The notes under the pieces: model-generated
What the model was told of the DNA's origin: nothing
What the model saw: only the letters and a program-made list of their open reading frames with translations
The model's database searches: none
Translations under genes and position numbers: made by a program
From: Cognatazoarcus sp050303815
GTDB lineage: Bacteria > Pseudomonadota > Gammaproteobacteria > Burkholderiales > Rhodocyclaceae
Reading direction: 5' to 3'
NCBI GenBank assembly: GCA_050303815.1
Contig: JBNLCM010000106.1
Location: forward strand, 1-64,000
Length of the DNA stretch: 64,000 nucleotides
Part shown: in pieces, positions 24,911 to 35,344 of the stretch
Layout of the letters: each line of letters begins with the position of its first letter
Position numbering within the stretch: position 1 is the stretch's first letter

Positions 24911-25363
24911 ATGTTCGACATCGGCTTTTCCGAACTGATGCTGATCAGCCTCGTGGCGCTGGTCGTCATCGGACCCGAGCGCCTGCCGAAGGTCGCGCGG
25001 ACGGTGGGGCACATGCTCGGGCGCCTGCAGCGCTACGTCTCCGACGTCAAGTCGGATATCCAGCGCGAGATCCAGCTCGACGAGCTGAAGAAGCTGCAGA
25101 GCGAGATGAAGGATTCCGCGCGCGAATTCGAATCGTCGATCCGCAGCGAGGTTGCGGATGCCAAGGCCGTGGTCGAGCAGGGGACGGCCGACGCCCGTGC
25201 CAGTCTCGCCGATCTCGAGGCCCAGCTGGACGCGTCGAAGAAGCCGGCCGACCTTGCCCCGTCGGCATCGCCCGACGCTACCGCGGTCGCCGACGAGGAC
25301 AAGGGCGGATCCCAGATGGAGCTCGGCCTGGACGCGAGCCGCCAACAGGCCGGCAAGGCCTGA
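24911..25363 (+). CDS. tatB: Sec-independent protein translocase TatB
   Basis: A 150-residue protein that with TatC binds twin-arginine signal peptides. N-terminal MFDIGFSELMLISLVALVVIGPERLP is diagnostic; a long amphipathic, partly coiled helix follows (residues about 25-100), then a disordered Ala/Pro/Asp-rich tail. Confidence 0.94.
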   Translation: MFDIGFSELMLISLVALVVIGPERLPKVARTVGHMLGRLQRYVSDVKSDIQREIQLDELKKLQSEMKDSAREFESSIRSEVADAKAVVEQGTADARASLADLEAQLDASKKPADLAPSASPDATAVADEDKGGSQMELGLDASRQQAGKA

Positions 25364-25387
25364 TCACAGCGTTCCTGGAGCCACGCC

Positions 25388-26134
25388 TTGGAGGACACCT
25401 TCCTTTCCCACCTGATTGAGCTGCGCGGCCGCCTGGTCAAGGCGGTGGTCGCGGTTCTGGCGGTGTTTGCGGCCCTGAGCTTCTGGGCCGGCGACATCTA
25501 CGACGTACTCGCGCAACCGATGCTGCAGACGCTCCCCGAGGGCACGCGCATGATCGCGACCGGCGTGGTCACGCCGTTCTTCGTGCCAATCAAGGTCACG
25601 CTTCTCGTCGCCTTCGTCATCTGCCTGCCCGTCGTGCTCTACCAGGCATGGGCTTTCATTGCGCCCGGCCTCTATGCCCACGAGAAGCGCATCGCGCTGC
25701 CGCTGGTGCTCGGCAGCACCTTACTGTTCCTGATCGGCATGGCGTTCTGCTACTTCTTCGTCTTCGGGACGGTGTTCAGCTTCATCGCGGAATTCGCGCC
25801 GAAGAGCATCACGCCCGCGCCGGACATCGAGCAGTACCTGTCCTTCGTGATGACGATGTTCCTCGCCTTCGGGCTGACCTTCGAAGTGCCGGTTATCGTG
25901 GTCCTCCTGACCAAGGCCGGGATCGTCGATGTCGACAAGCTGAAAGAGGGGCGCCCCTACGTCATCGTCGGTGCCTTCGTCGTGGCGGCAATCATCACGC
26001 CGCCGGACGTGATCTCCCAGTTCATGCTGGCGGTACCGATGTGGTTGCTCTACGAGCTCGGGATCGTGGTTGCCCGCAGCATCGGCCGGCCGGCAGCGGG
26101 GTCCGACGTGGTCCCCCATGTCGAGGAGCCGTGA
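25388..26134 (+). CDS. tatC: Sec-independent protein translocase TatC
   Basis: A 248-residue protein with six membrane helices, the Tat signal-peptide receptor. FLSHLIELRGRLVKA and the periplasmic loop after helix 1, and VLYQAWAFIAPGLYAHEKR, are hallmarks. The start is TTG at 25388, supported by CTGGAG eight bases upstream and by the family N-terminus; no ATG is available. Confidence 0.94.
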   Translation: MEDTFLSHLIELRGRLVKAVVAVLAVFAALSFWAGDIYDVLAQPMLQTLPEGTRMIATGVVTPFFVPIKVTLLVAFVICLPVVLYQAWAFIAPGLYAHEKRIALPLVLGSTLLFLIGMAFCYFFVFGTVFSFIAEFAPKSITPAPDIEQYLSFVMTMFLAFGLTFEVPVIVVLLTKAGIVDVDKLKEGRPYVIVGAFVVAAIITPPDVISQFMLAVPMWLLYELGIVVARSIGRPAAGSDVVPHVEEP

Positions 26135-26147
26135 TCGGCGCAGCGCC

Positions 26148-27332
<1,185 letters not shown>

Positions 27333-27382
27333 GGTCACCGTGGCCTGCGGGACGCGGGCGACGAAAGACGAGGAGGGCGCGA

Positions 27383-28129
27383 GTGCGGCGGGAAGATCTG
27401 GAGCGACATCTGGCGGAGCTGCTGGCGGTCGACCGTGCGCGGGATTATTGCCCAAACGGCCTGCAAGTGGAAGGAAGGAGCGATGTGACGCGCGTCCTGT
27501 GTGGCGTGACTGCCAGCCAGGCGCTCCTCGACGAAGCCGTGCGCGGTGGCTTCGACGCCATCATCGTCCACCACGGCTATTTCTGGAAGGGCGAGGATGC
27601 CCGCATCCGAGGACATCGGCGGAGACGGCTGAAGACCCTGTTGAGCAACGACATCAGCCTCTTTGCCTATCACCTGCCGCTCGACATGCACCCCGAGCTC
27701 GGCAACAACGCGCAGCTCGGCCTGAACCTCGGCTGGAACGGCGCGGCAGCCTTCGGCGAGCAGATGCTCGGCTGGCTGGCTCAGCTCGATGCCCCGGTGG
27801 CGGCGGAGTCGCTTCGCCAGCTCGTCGGAACCCGCCTCGGCCGTGAGGCATTGCTGGTCGGGGATGAGAACCGCATCGTGCGGACCGTTGCATGGTGCAC
27901 CGGTGGGGCCCAGGGCTTCTTCGAGGCGGCGATCGATGCTGGCGCCGACCTCTATCTGTCCGGGGAGATCTCGGAGCAGACAACGCATCTCGCGCGCGAG
28001 TCGGGCGTGCCTTACCTCGCCGCGGGTCACCACGCAACCGAGCGCTACGGCGTTCGGGCGCTGGCGGGGTATCTCAGCGAGGTCCTGGGGGTCGAGGCCC
28101 ACTTCGTCGACCTGCCGAACCCCGCCTGA
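27383..28129 (+). CDS. Nif3-like dinuclear metal-centre protein
   Basis: A 248-residue member of the NIF3/YbgI family, a hexameric protein with a two-metal site of unclear substrate (related to GTP cyclohydrolase type Ib-like activity in some members). Metal ligands are suggested by IIVHHGYFW, the central YHLPLDMHPELGNNAQL and the C-terminal AGHHATERYGVRAL. The start is GTG 27383 behind GAGGAGGG. Confidence 0.9.
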   Translation: MRREDLERHLAELLAVDRARDYCPNGLQVEGRSDVTRVLCGVTASQALLDEAVRGGFDAIIVHHGYFWKGEDARIRGHRRRRLKTLLSNDISLFAYHLPLDMHPELGNNAQLGLNLGWNGAAAFGEQMLGWLAQLDAPVAAESLRQLVGTRLGREALLVGDENRIVRTVAWCTGGAQGFFEAAIDAGADLYLSGEISEQTTHLARESGVPYLAAGHHATERYGVRALAGYLSEVLGVEAHFVDLPNPA

Positions 28130-28144
28130 CGGCCGTCCGGGGCT

Positions 28145-30175
28145 TCATGCCGCATTGGCGGCATCGTCATCGGAGGGGATCTCGTCCTTGAAGTCGCCCG
28201 GGCGCGGACGGAACGGTCCGACCAGCTCATTGAGCATGCCGAGCAGGCAGAGAATCTCGTCGATGACGGCGATCGGGAAGCCCTGACGGGTGCCGTCCCG
28301 ATTGTCGCGCAGGAGTTCATGCAGGTAGACCTGCGCGTCGCGTGACGGCCAGCAGCTTCGCAGGCGCTCGACGATGTGCGGCATGGATTCGAGGGTTTCC
28401 GCGGCCATCCGGACGGCGTCGAACTCGTCCCACGACACCACCTTGACATTGAAGGTGCCGTTGAGCTGACGGGTCAGCCCGTCGAACTCGCCTCGCATGC
28501 CGGCCGCCTTGTACACGTCCAGCAACTTGATCCAGGGGGCGACACCCTGCTTCGGGTTGTGGCGGATGAACTCGGCCAGGGTCTGCGCTGCGCCCTGAAC
28601 CCGGCCGAAGGACATCATGATGTCGGCCAGCTCGACTGCCGATTCGTGTTCCTCGGCCAGTTCGTCCTCGAGTATCGGGGGCGGCGCCTGTGCCGACAGG
28701 TCGTCGGCGCCCGGCGACCACTCGAGTGGGGAGAAATCGACCGCCTGCGCACCGTCGGCACCGGGTTGGGTGAGGTCGTCCCCGAGCGGGAAGTCCACCT
28801 CGATGGCTGCATCCGTATCGCCCGGATCGACGTCAGCCGTACCGCTTGCCGTGGTCCGCGCGTCAGCCGGCAGGGGCGTCGGTAGCTGCGACTCGGGCAG
28901 CTCCAGGTCGAAATCGTCATCGTCCGAGGGCTCGGTGCCATCGTCCCTGCGGCGTCGCCACCACAGCATCAACATCGCGAGCCCGAGCAGCGCCGCGAAC
29001 GCGATGGCGGCCAGACTCGGCCAGGTCGCTTCGGGCGGGGCTGGCTGGGGAACGGGTTGCGGGCTTGGCTCGGGGGGCAGGGCCGGCAGCTGGGGGACCG
29101 ACCCCTGCGGTTCGGGCGGAGCAGCCACCCTGCCGTTTTCGGCCAGCAGGGAGTCGAGCCGGCTGGACTCTTCCTTGAGCCGTTGCTGTAGCCCTTCGAG
29201 TTCCCGGATCCGCGCCGCCAGTTCCATCTGCGTCATGATCTTGTCGTCGAGCGCCATGACGAGGCGTTGCTCTTCCCGCAGGCGCTCCCGTTCCGCTTCG
29301 CTGGTCGTGCCGGTCCGGCCTGGGTCCGAGAGGGACAGGCTCAGCCGGAGCCGCGTCTCCGCAGGGCCACCGAACAGGACCAGCCGGTCCGCCGAGCCAG
29401 CCGGCGCGGGGCTGGCCGCAACAGGCGCCGCCGCAGTTGCCGTGGGCGCGGGCAGCGGGGCTGGTCGTGGTGGAGCGGCCGACCGGGCAGGTCTTGCCTT
29501 TGGCTCGGACTTTGGTTTTGGACGGGGCTTCGGTGGCGTGCGGGCAATGCGTTCCAGTGCCGCCTGGTCGAGCCGCGCAGGGGCGTGGACCGGCTGGGTC
29601 AGAGCCGCCTTGTCCGGGAACAGGTCGGGCGCCTGGCGGCGGGCCGCTGCAATATAGCGCCGGCGGGCGGACGGATCATCGGGGAAGGCTTGCCGCGCCA
29701 TCTCGACCAGCGACGGGCCGGGATCGGGGGCTGGCGCCTGGACCTGCACCGACTCGTCCGCGGGGGCTGGCGCGCCGCCCGCCACGGTAACCGGCGGCGC
29801 CAGCGCCGGGCTGGGTGGCATCAACAGCGTGTACTCGCGCCGAAGGCTCCCGTCGCAGCCCGCCGCGACCCCGAGCATCAGGACGGGGTGGTTGGCTGGA
29901 CGGGGGCTCGACACGACGAGGTAGGCGTCCGTGAGCTCCCGGACGATGGCCAGTCGCGCGTCGCGGACCCAGGGCAGGTCAGCCGTATGTTGGGGGGAGA
30001 GCCTCAGGCAGCGGGGGTCGAGGTCGGGCTCGGCGCCGACGAGGCGGATCTGCACCCGGAGCGGTTCTCCGATGGCGGACAGTCGCGCTATCTCGCCGAG
30101 CCCAAAGGCGTGGACGCTTCCCGAAGTCAGGAGGCCGACGGTCAGCAGCGGCGCAAGTCTGTGGCGCAGGGTCAT
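28145..30175 (-). CDS. FimV/HubP-like protein
   Basis: A 676-residue inner-membrane protein. A signal peptide (LTVGLLTSGSVHA) is followed by the FimV N-terminal domain (GLGEIARLSAIGEPLRVQIRL), a Pro/Ala/Lys-rich linker, a coiled-coil segment (EEQRLVMALDDKIMTQMELAARIRELEGL), one membrane helix near 382-405 and a very acidic cytoplasmic region. The C-terminal part is not the usual TPR-FimV ending but a domain with DVYKAAGMRGEFDGLTRQLN. FimV proteins organise type IV pili and cell poles. The exact role here is inferred. Confidence 0.78.
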   Translation of the reverse strand: MTLRHRLAPLLTVGLLTSGSVHAFGLGEIARLSAIGEPLRVQIRLVGAEPDLDPRCLRLSPQHTADLPWVRDARLAIVRELTDAYLVVSSPRPANHPVLMLGVAAGCDGSLRREYTLLMPPSPALAPPVTVAGGAPAPADESVQVQAPAPDPGPSLVEMARQAFPDDPSARRRYIAAARRQAPDLFPDKAALTQPVHAPARLDQAALERIARTPPKPRPKPKSEPKARPARSAAPPRPAPLPAPTATAAAPVAASPAPAGSADRLVLFGGPAETRLRLSLSLSDPGRTGTTSEAERERLREEQRLVMALDDKIMTQMELAARIRELEGLQQRLKEESSRLDSLLAENGRVAAPPEPQGSVPQLPALPPEPSPQPVPQPAPPEATWPSLAAIAFAALLGLAMLMLWWRRRRDDGTEPSDDDDFDLELPESQLPTPLPADARTTASGTADVDPGDTDAAIEVDFPLGDDLTQPGADGAQAVDFSPLEWSPGADDLSAQAPPPILEDELAEEHESAVELADIMMSFGRVQGAAQTLAEFIRHNPKQGVAPWIKLLDVYKAAGMRGEFDGLTRQLNGTFNVKVVSWDEFDAVRMAAETLESMPHIVERLRSCWPSRDAQVYLHELLRDNRDGTRQGFPIAVIDEILCLLGMLNELVGPFRPRPGDFKDEIPSDDDAANAA

Positions 30176-30581
30176 GAATGGGCGGTTGGGGTCAGCGATC
30201 GCCCCTGTCCCTTGAACATTTTTGCCGACATTGTAATGAAATCGCCCGAAAAGTCGTGCTGACGGGCCCGGCAGGCCGCGAATTTCCATGTCACGGGTCG
30301 GTTTACGGCCGGCTGCCTGCAGGCTGAAGCGCAATCGTGTTGCGCGCGCGGCATGTTGCGGTGCACATGGGACTGAAATTGCAAGAGCGTTTCCGCTATA
30401 ATTACGGGATTCTCCGGGTTGCATGATTCTGAGAAGCGTGCGCGGCGCGGCCGCTCACGGGAGCGGTTGCGAGTCCGGCTGAGGGAGGGCGGAGTCGCGA
30501 CTGCGGGGGCTTGCCTCCGAATGTCCCATAAACCTAAGCGTTCGCGGCCGGGTGGGTCGCGGCACCGATCAAAGGGCTACC
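30176..30581. other. 406-bp divergent intergenic region with sucC leader
   Basis: No gene is seen. A strong promoter lies at 30373-30402 facing sucC. The roughly 170-base leader after it contains a perfect hairpin CCGCTC-ACGG-GAGCGG at 30451-30466 and other GC-rich self-complementary stretches. Whether this is a regulatory leader cannot be told by eye. Confidence 0.4.
30373..30402 (+). promoter_or_regulatory. Promoter of sucCD
   Basis: CTGAAA (30373-30378), an 18-bp spacer and a perfect TATAAT (30397-30402). The predicted start near 30409 leaves a 5' leader of about 170 bases before sucC. Confidence 0.6.
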
Positions 30582-31742
30582 ATGAAGATTCATGAGTATC
30601 AGGCAAAGGAAGTACTGAGGAAGTATGGCGTCGTGACGCCGCGTGGCGTGCCGTGCTTCACCGTTGATGAGGCGGTGAAGGCAGCGGAATCGCTCGGCGG
30701 CTCGATCTGGGTCGTCAAGGCGCAGATCCACGCCGGTGGTCGCGGCAAGGGGGGGGGCGTCAAGCTGGCCCGCTCGATGGACGAAGTCCGCAGCAACGCC
30801 GAGCAGATCCTCGGCATGCAGCTGGTCACCCACCAGACCGGCCCGGAGGGCCAGAAGGTGCGTCGCCTGCTCGTCGAGGAAGGCGCCGACATCCAGAAGG
30901 AATACTACGTGGCTGCGCTGACCGACCGCGCGACCCAGAAGGTGGCCATGATGGCTTCCTCCGAGGGTGGCATGGATATCGAGGAAGTGGCCGCCAAGAC
31001 CCCTGAGAAGATCATCAAGGTGTTCGTCGATCCGCTGGTCGGGCTGACGGAGGCGCAGGCGAAGGAGCTGGCAAACGGCATCGGCGTGCCCGAGGCCTCG
31101 GTCGCGAAGGCGGTGGATACGCTCCAGAAGCTCTACACCTGCTACATGGAAACCGATGCGTCCCTGGCAGAGATCAACCCGCTGATCCTGGAAGGCAACG
31201 GCAACATCAAGGCGCTCGACGCCAAGTTCAACTTCGATTCCAACGCCCTGTACCGCCACCCCGAGATCGTCGAGATGCGCGACCTCGACGAGGAGGATCC
31301 GGACGAGCTCGAGGCCTCCAAGTACGACCTGGCTTACATCAGCCTGGACGGCAACATCGGTTGCCTGGTGAATGGCGCGGGTCTGGCCATGGCCACGATG
31401 GACACCATCAAGCTGTTCGGCGCCTCGCCGGCCAACTTCCTCGACGTCGGCGGTGGCGCCACGACCGAGAAGGTGACCGAGGCGTTCAAGATCATGCTCA
31501 AGAACCCCAAGGTGAAGGGCATCCTCGTGAACATCTTCGGCGGCATCATGCGTTGCGACACCATCGCCACCGGCGTGGTCGCGGCCGCCAAGGAAGTCAA
31601 TCTCTCCGTGCCGCTGGTTGTGCGGATGAAGGGGACCAACGAAGAAATCGGCAAGAAGATCCTCGCCGATTCCGGTCTGCCCATCATTTCCGCCGACAGC
31701 ATGGCCGAAGCCGCGACGAAGATCGTCGCCGCGGTCAAGTAA
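30582..31742 (+). CDS. sucC: Succinyl-CoA synthetase beta subunit (ADP-forming)
   Basis: The 386-residue beta subunit of the TCA-cycle ligase that makes succinate and ATP from succinyl-CoA. MKIHEYQAKEVLRKYGV begins the ATP-grasp domain, with the nucleotide-binding KAQIHAGGRGKGGGV; the C-terminal CoA-ligase domain has FLDVGGGATTEKV and NIFGGIMRCD. ATG 30582 is preferred to an in-frame GTG 30 bases upstream. Confidence 0.97.
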   Translation: MKIHEYQAKEVLRKYGVVTPRGVPCFTVDEAVKAAESLGGSIWVVKAQIHAGGRGKGGGVKLARSMDEVRSNAEQILGMQLVTHQTGPEGQKVRRLLVEEGADIQKEYYVAALTDRATQKVAMMASSEGGMDIEEVAAKTPEKIIKVFVDPLVGLTEAQAKELANGIGVPEASVAKAVDTLQKLYTCYMETDASLAEINPLILEGNGNIKALDAKFNFDSNALYRHPEIVEMRDLDEEDPDELEASKYDLAYISLDGNIGCLVNGAGLAMATMDTIKLFGASPANFLDVGGGATTEKVTEAFKIMLKNPKVKGILVNIFGGIMRCDTIATGVVAAAKEVNLSVPLVVRMKGTNEEIGKKILADSGLPIISADSMAEAATKIVAAVK

Positions 31743-31753
31743 GGAGAGTCTGA

Positions 31754-32647
31754 ATGTCCATCCTGATCAACAAAGACACCAAGGTCATCACCCAGGGGAT
31801 TACCGGCAAGACCGGCCAGTTCCACACCGAGAAGTGCATCGAGTACGCCAACGGCAAGAATTGCTTCGTGGCCGGAGTGAACCCGAAGAAGGCTGGCGAG
31901 AAGATCTTCGACGTGCCCATCTTTGGCAGCGTCAAGGAAGCCTCGGCCGAAACCGGTGCGACCGTGTCGGTCATCTATGTGCCGCCTGCCGGCGCTGCTG
32001 CCGCCATCTGGGAAGCCTGCGAGGCGGACCTCGACCTGGCCATCTGCATCACCGAGGGCATTCCGGTCCGCGACATGCTGGAAGTGCGCAACAAGATGCT
32101 CCAGAAAGAGGCCGCGGGCGGCAAGAAGACCCTGCTGCTGGGACCGAACTGCCCGGGCCTGATCACGCCCGACGAAATCAAGATCGGCATCATGCCGGGC
32201 CACATCCACAAGAAGGGCCGCATTGGTGTCGTGTCCCGCTCCGGCACGCTGACCTATGAGGCCGTCGCGCAATTGACCGAGCTCGGTCTGGGGCAGTCCT
32301 CCGCGGTCGGCATCGGTGGCGACCCCATCAACGGCCTGAAGCACATCGACGTCATGAAGGCCTTCAACGACGATCCTGACACCGATGCGGTGATCATGAT
32401 CGGCGAGATCGGCGGTCCGGACGAAGCCGAGGCGGCTCGCTGGTGCAAGGCCAACATGAAGAAGCCGATCGTCGGCTTCATCGCGGGTGTCACGGCCCCT
32501 GCGGGCAAGCGCATGGGCCACGCCGGCGCGCTGATCTCGGGTGGCGCGGATACGGCTGACGCCAAGCTCGCGATCATGGAAGAGTGTGGCTTCAAGGTCA
32601 CCCGCGACCCGTCCGAGATGGGCCGCGTGCTGAAGAGTCTGATCTGA
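31754..32647 (+). CDS. sucD: Succinyl-CoA synthetase alpha subunit
   Basis: The 297-residue alpha subunit that binds CoA and carries the phospho-histidine. Seen are the CoA site GITGKTGQFHTEK, LLGPNCPGLI, SRSGTLTYE, and the catalytic histidine in KRMGHAGALISGG. It follows sucC by 11 bases with GGAGAG before its ATG and ends in a strong terminator. Confidence 0.97.
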   Translation: MSILINKDTKVITQGITGKTGQFHTEKCIEYANGKNCFVAGVNPKKAGEKIFDVPIFGSVKEASAETGATVSVIYVPPAGAAAAIWEACEADLDLAICITEGIPVRDMLEVRNKMLQKEAAGGKKTLLLGPNCPGLITPDEIKIGIMPGHIHKKGRIGVVSRSGTLTYEAVAQLTELGLGQSSAVGIGGDPINGLKHIDVMKAFNDDPDTDAVIMIGEIGGPDEAEAARWCKANMKKPIVGFIAGVTAPAGKRMGHAGALISGGADTADAKLAIMEECGFKVTRDPSEMGRVLKSLI

Positions 32648-32670
32648 GCGGCTTGCACGTCCGTTCGAAA

Positions 32671-32696
32671 GGCGCCGGTTGTCCGGCGCCTTTTTT
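32671..32696 (+). terminator. Intrinsic terminator after sucD
   Basis: A perfect 8-bp stem GGCGCCGG / CCGGCGCC with a four-base loop (TTGT), followed by six T. It ends the sucCD operon 24 bases after the stop. Confidence 0.92.
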
Positions 32697-32801
32697 CACG
32701 TCCGGCCGAGCGTCACTGTGGGCAATCGTGCGTTCCTTGCGCGGACGCCACGCGCAGCTTCCGGTATCGTCTCGCCAATGGATTTCAAGACCGGAGGGTT
32801 T

Positions 32802-33536
32802 GTGACGCACCTGCGTATCGCGATGGCCACCGATGTCGGCCGGGTTCGTTCGCGCAACGAGGATTCGGTGGCCAGCGATACGTCCAGTGGATGGGCCCTG
32901 GTTGCGGACGGCATGGGCGGCCATCGGGGCGGCGATGTCGCGTCGGCGATCGTGGCGCGCACGGCGGGAGCGTGCCTGGCCGGCCCACCTGAAAAGCCGT
33001 GGACCGGCGACAGGATCGAACGTCGCGTGCGTGACGTGATCCGGGAGGCCAATCGGGCCATCTACGAACAGTCAAACGCCAATCTCAAGTTGTACGGCAT
33101 GGGCTCGACGGCGGTGCTCGCGCAGACCTGGAACGGGCTTGTCACGGTCGGGCACGTCGGCGACTCGCGCGCCTATCGACTGCGCGGCGGGCGACTCGAG
33201 CGCCTGACGGTCGATCATTCGCTGTTGCAGGAGCTATTGGACGGGGGCATGATTAGCGCCGCCGAGGCGCGGCGGGCGCCGGGGCGTGGGGTGCTCACCC
33301 GTTCGCTCGGGGTGGATCCTGACGTCGAGGTGGACGTCGTGACCGTCGAGTTCGCCAAGGATGACTGCCTGCTGCTGTGCTCTGACGGCTTGACGGAAAT
33401 GCTCGACGACGACCAGATTCTGGCTGAACTGACGGCCGCCGACGGCGATCTGGCTCAGGCGACCGCCCGGCTGATCGATGCGGCCAATGGCGGTGGCGGG
33501 CGGGATAATGTCAGCGTCGTGCTGATGGCATGCTGA
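32802..33536 (+). CDS. PP2C-family Ser/Thr protein phosphatase
   Basis: A 244-residue metal-dependent phosphatase of the PrpC/Stp1 type. The metal-site motifs are DVGRVRSRNEDS, VADGMGGHRGGD, VGHVGDSRAYRL, LCSDGLTEML and GGRDNVSV, a complete set. I prefer GTG 32802 with GGAGGG just upstream, giving the short N-terminus usual in the family; ATG 32778 lacks a ribosome site. No Ser/Thr kinase is in the window. The next gene encodes a phosphopeptide-binding FHA protein, suggesting shared signalling. Confidence 0.92.
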   Translation: MTHLRIAMATDVGRVRSRNEDSVASDTSSGWALVADGMGGHRGGDVASAIVARTAGACLAGPPEKPWTGDRIERRVRDVIREANRAIYEQSNANLKLYGMGSTAVLAQTWNGLVTVGHVGDSRAYRLRGGRLERLTVDHSLLQELLDGGMISAAEARRAPGRGVLTRSLGVDPDVEVDVVTVEFAKDDCLLLCSDGLTEMLDDDQILAELTAADGDLAQATARLIDAANGGGGRDNVSVVLMAC

Positions 33537-33593
33537 ACCGGCCGGGCCGGGGTCGCGAATGCCGGCATGTGTGGTGCCACTGGAACTGACAAG

Positions 33594-34340
33594 ATGCCGA
33601 AGTTGATTCTTAGCATGGACGGGCTGGTGCTGAAGGAGATCGAGCTCACGAAGGAGCGGATCTCGATCGGGCGCAAGCCGCACAACGACATCCAGATCGA
33701 CAACCTGGCGATCAGCGGAGAGCATGCCGTGATCACCACGATCATCGACGATGCGTTCCTCGAGGACCAGAACAGCACCAACGGCACCTACGTGAATGGG
33801 CAGCCGGTCAAGAAGCATGTCCTTCAGAACAACGACCTGATCGAGCTGGGAAAGTACCGGCTGAAATTCATCAAGAACAGCACCGAGCGCGCGGTGAACC
33901 CGTCGGAGTTCGTGGATACCGCAGCCATCAATCCCCTGGCGCTGGATTCCGAGGGGGGGCTCATCGACACGAAGGTGATCGATCAGCCCATGGCCACGCC
34001 AACGAGCGGTGTTGCCACGCAGATCATCGATGCCAAGGCGGCGGCCGCCGCGTCGGCTGTCGCGCCGCCAGCGGAGGTGGGCGAAGGCGTGCTGCAGGTC
34101 CTCAACGGCAGCAACGCGGGCAAGGAACTGCCATTGACCAAGAGCCTGACGACCATCGGCAAGCCGGGTGTCCAGGTCGCGGTCATCACCCGGCGTCCCC
34201 ATGGCTTCTTCATCACGCATGTGGAAGGGGCAACGTTTCCCTCGGTCAACGGCAAGACGCTGGATGCGCAGGCGCACCGCCTGAACGATCAGGACGTGAT
34301 CCAGATCGCCGGCGTCAAGATGTCCTTCTTCCTGCGTTAG
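33594..34340 (+). CDS. Protein with two FHA domains
   Basis: A 248-residue cytoplasmic protein. The first FHA domain (about residues 20-90) has GRKPHNDIQIDNLAISGEHA and STNGTYVNG, the phosphothreonine-binding residues. A variable linker follows. The second domain (about 165-245) is FHA-like (LPLTKSLTTIGKPGVQVAVI, VNGKTLDAQAHRLNDQDVI) but lacks the canonical SxxH and may not bind phosphopeptide. It lies between a PP2C phosphatase and an MBL-fold hydrolase and may act as a phospho-dependent adaptor. Confidence 0.88.
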   Translation: MPKLILSMDGLVLKEIELTKERISIGRKPHNDIQIDNLAISGEHAVITTIIDDAFLEDQNSTNGTYVNGQPVKKHVLQNNDLIELGKYRLKFIKNSTERAVNPSEFVDTAAINPLALDSEGGLIDTKVIDQPMATPTSGVATQIIDAKAAAAASAVAPPAEVGEGVLQVLNGSNAGKELPLTKSLTTIGKPGVQVAVITRRPHGFFITHVEGATFPSVNGKTLDAQAHRLNDQDVIQIAGVKMSFFLR

Positions 34341-34461
34341 ACCGCGGGCGCGTGAATTCCTCCGCGACGAGCGGCGCCCGCTCGGGGTATCGTTGCAGGA
34401 TGGGTTTTTCGACCATGTCATCCTCTTCGCCCGCCATTTCGGTGGCGGATCGCCAACCGAC

Positions 34462-35229
34462 ATGAAGCTCAAGGTACTGGGCTGCAGTGGGGGGATTGGT
34501 GGCGTGCGTCGTCGGACGACGGCGTACCTGGTCGATCACGACATTCTGCTTGACGGCGGGAGCGGTGTGGGCGACCTCGAGTACGAGGACCTGCTGCGCA
34601 TCGATCACGTGTTCGTGTCTCATGCCCATCTGGATCATGTTGCCTTCATCCCGTTTCTGGTGGACACGGTCGGCGAGGAGCGGGGACGGCCAATCACCGT
34701 GTATGGCAACGCGGAAACCCTCCGGATCCTGCGCTCACACCTCTTCAACTGGCTGATCTGGCCAGATTTTTCGACCATACCGGACCGGCGAACGCCCTTC
34801 CTGCGCTACCAGGAGGTGCGTGTTGGCGAATCGGTCCAGTTGGGTGACCGGGCCATTCGTCCCATGAGCGCACTGCACACGGTCCCCGCGCTCGGCTACT
34901 GCCTGGACAGCGGCCGCGGCAAGCTCGTATATACCGGCGATACCACCTACTCGGACGAGTTGCTGGCGGAGATCAACGCCCTGTCGGACCTGCGCTACCT
35001 GATCGTCGAGTCCGCCTTTCCCGACGCCCAGCAAGGCCTTGCGCTCGCGTCTCGACATATGTGCCCGAACCTGCTGGCGCGACTGCTCGACAAGGTCGAC
35101 GGAACACCCGAGGTGCTGGTGACGCATCTGAAGCCCGGCAAGGGCGAACGGATCATGACGGAATTGCTGTCCTATCAGGGGCGTCTGGTGCCCCGGCGCC
35201 TCGAGGCCGGGATGGTGCTCGAGTTCTAG
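34462..35229 (+). CDS. Metallo-beta-lactamase-fold hydrolase
   Basis: A 255-residue binuclear metal hydrolase. The metal motif is VSHAHLDHVAF; further ligands are in SALHTVPALGYCL, YTGDTTYSDEL and VTHLKPGK. The fold and length resemble class II cyclic-nucleotide phosphodiesterases and RNase Z-like enzymes. The substrate is not determined; a cyclic nucleotide is one candidate given the next gene's GAF domain. ATG 34462 is chosen over an upstream ATG with no family sequence. Confidence 0.85.
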   Translation: MKLKVLGCSGGIGGVRRRTTAYLVDHDILLDGGSGVGDLEYEDLLRIDHVFVSHAHLDHVAFIPFLVDTVGEERGRPITVYGNAETLRILRSHLFNWLIWPDFSTIPDRRTPFLRYQEVRVGESVQLGDRAIRPMSALHTVPALGYCLDSGRGKLVYTGDTTYSDELLAEINALSDLRYLIVESAFPDAQQGLALASRHMCPNLLARLLDKVDGTPEVLVTHLKPGKGERIMTELLSYQGRLVPRRLEAGMVLEF

Positions 35230-35344
35230 TAGCGGGCCCATCCATGGCGCTTCTGGGGTGGTCTCCATCCTGTCGGACTAGAATGGCGCAAGGTTTGCGC
35301 CGAGGGCGGCCAGTCGCCGAATGGCCGAGAGGGGGTCTGAAACG

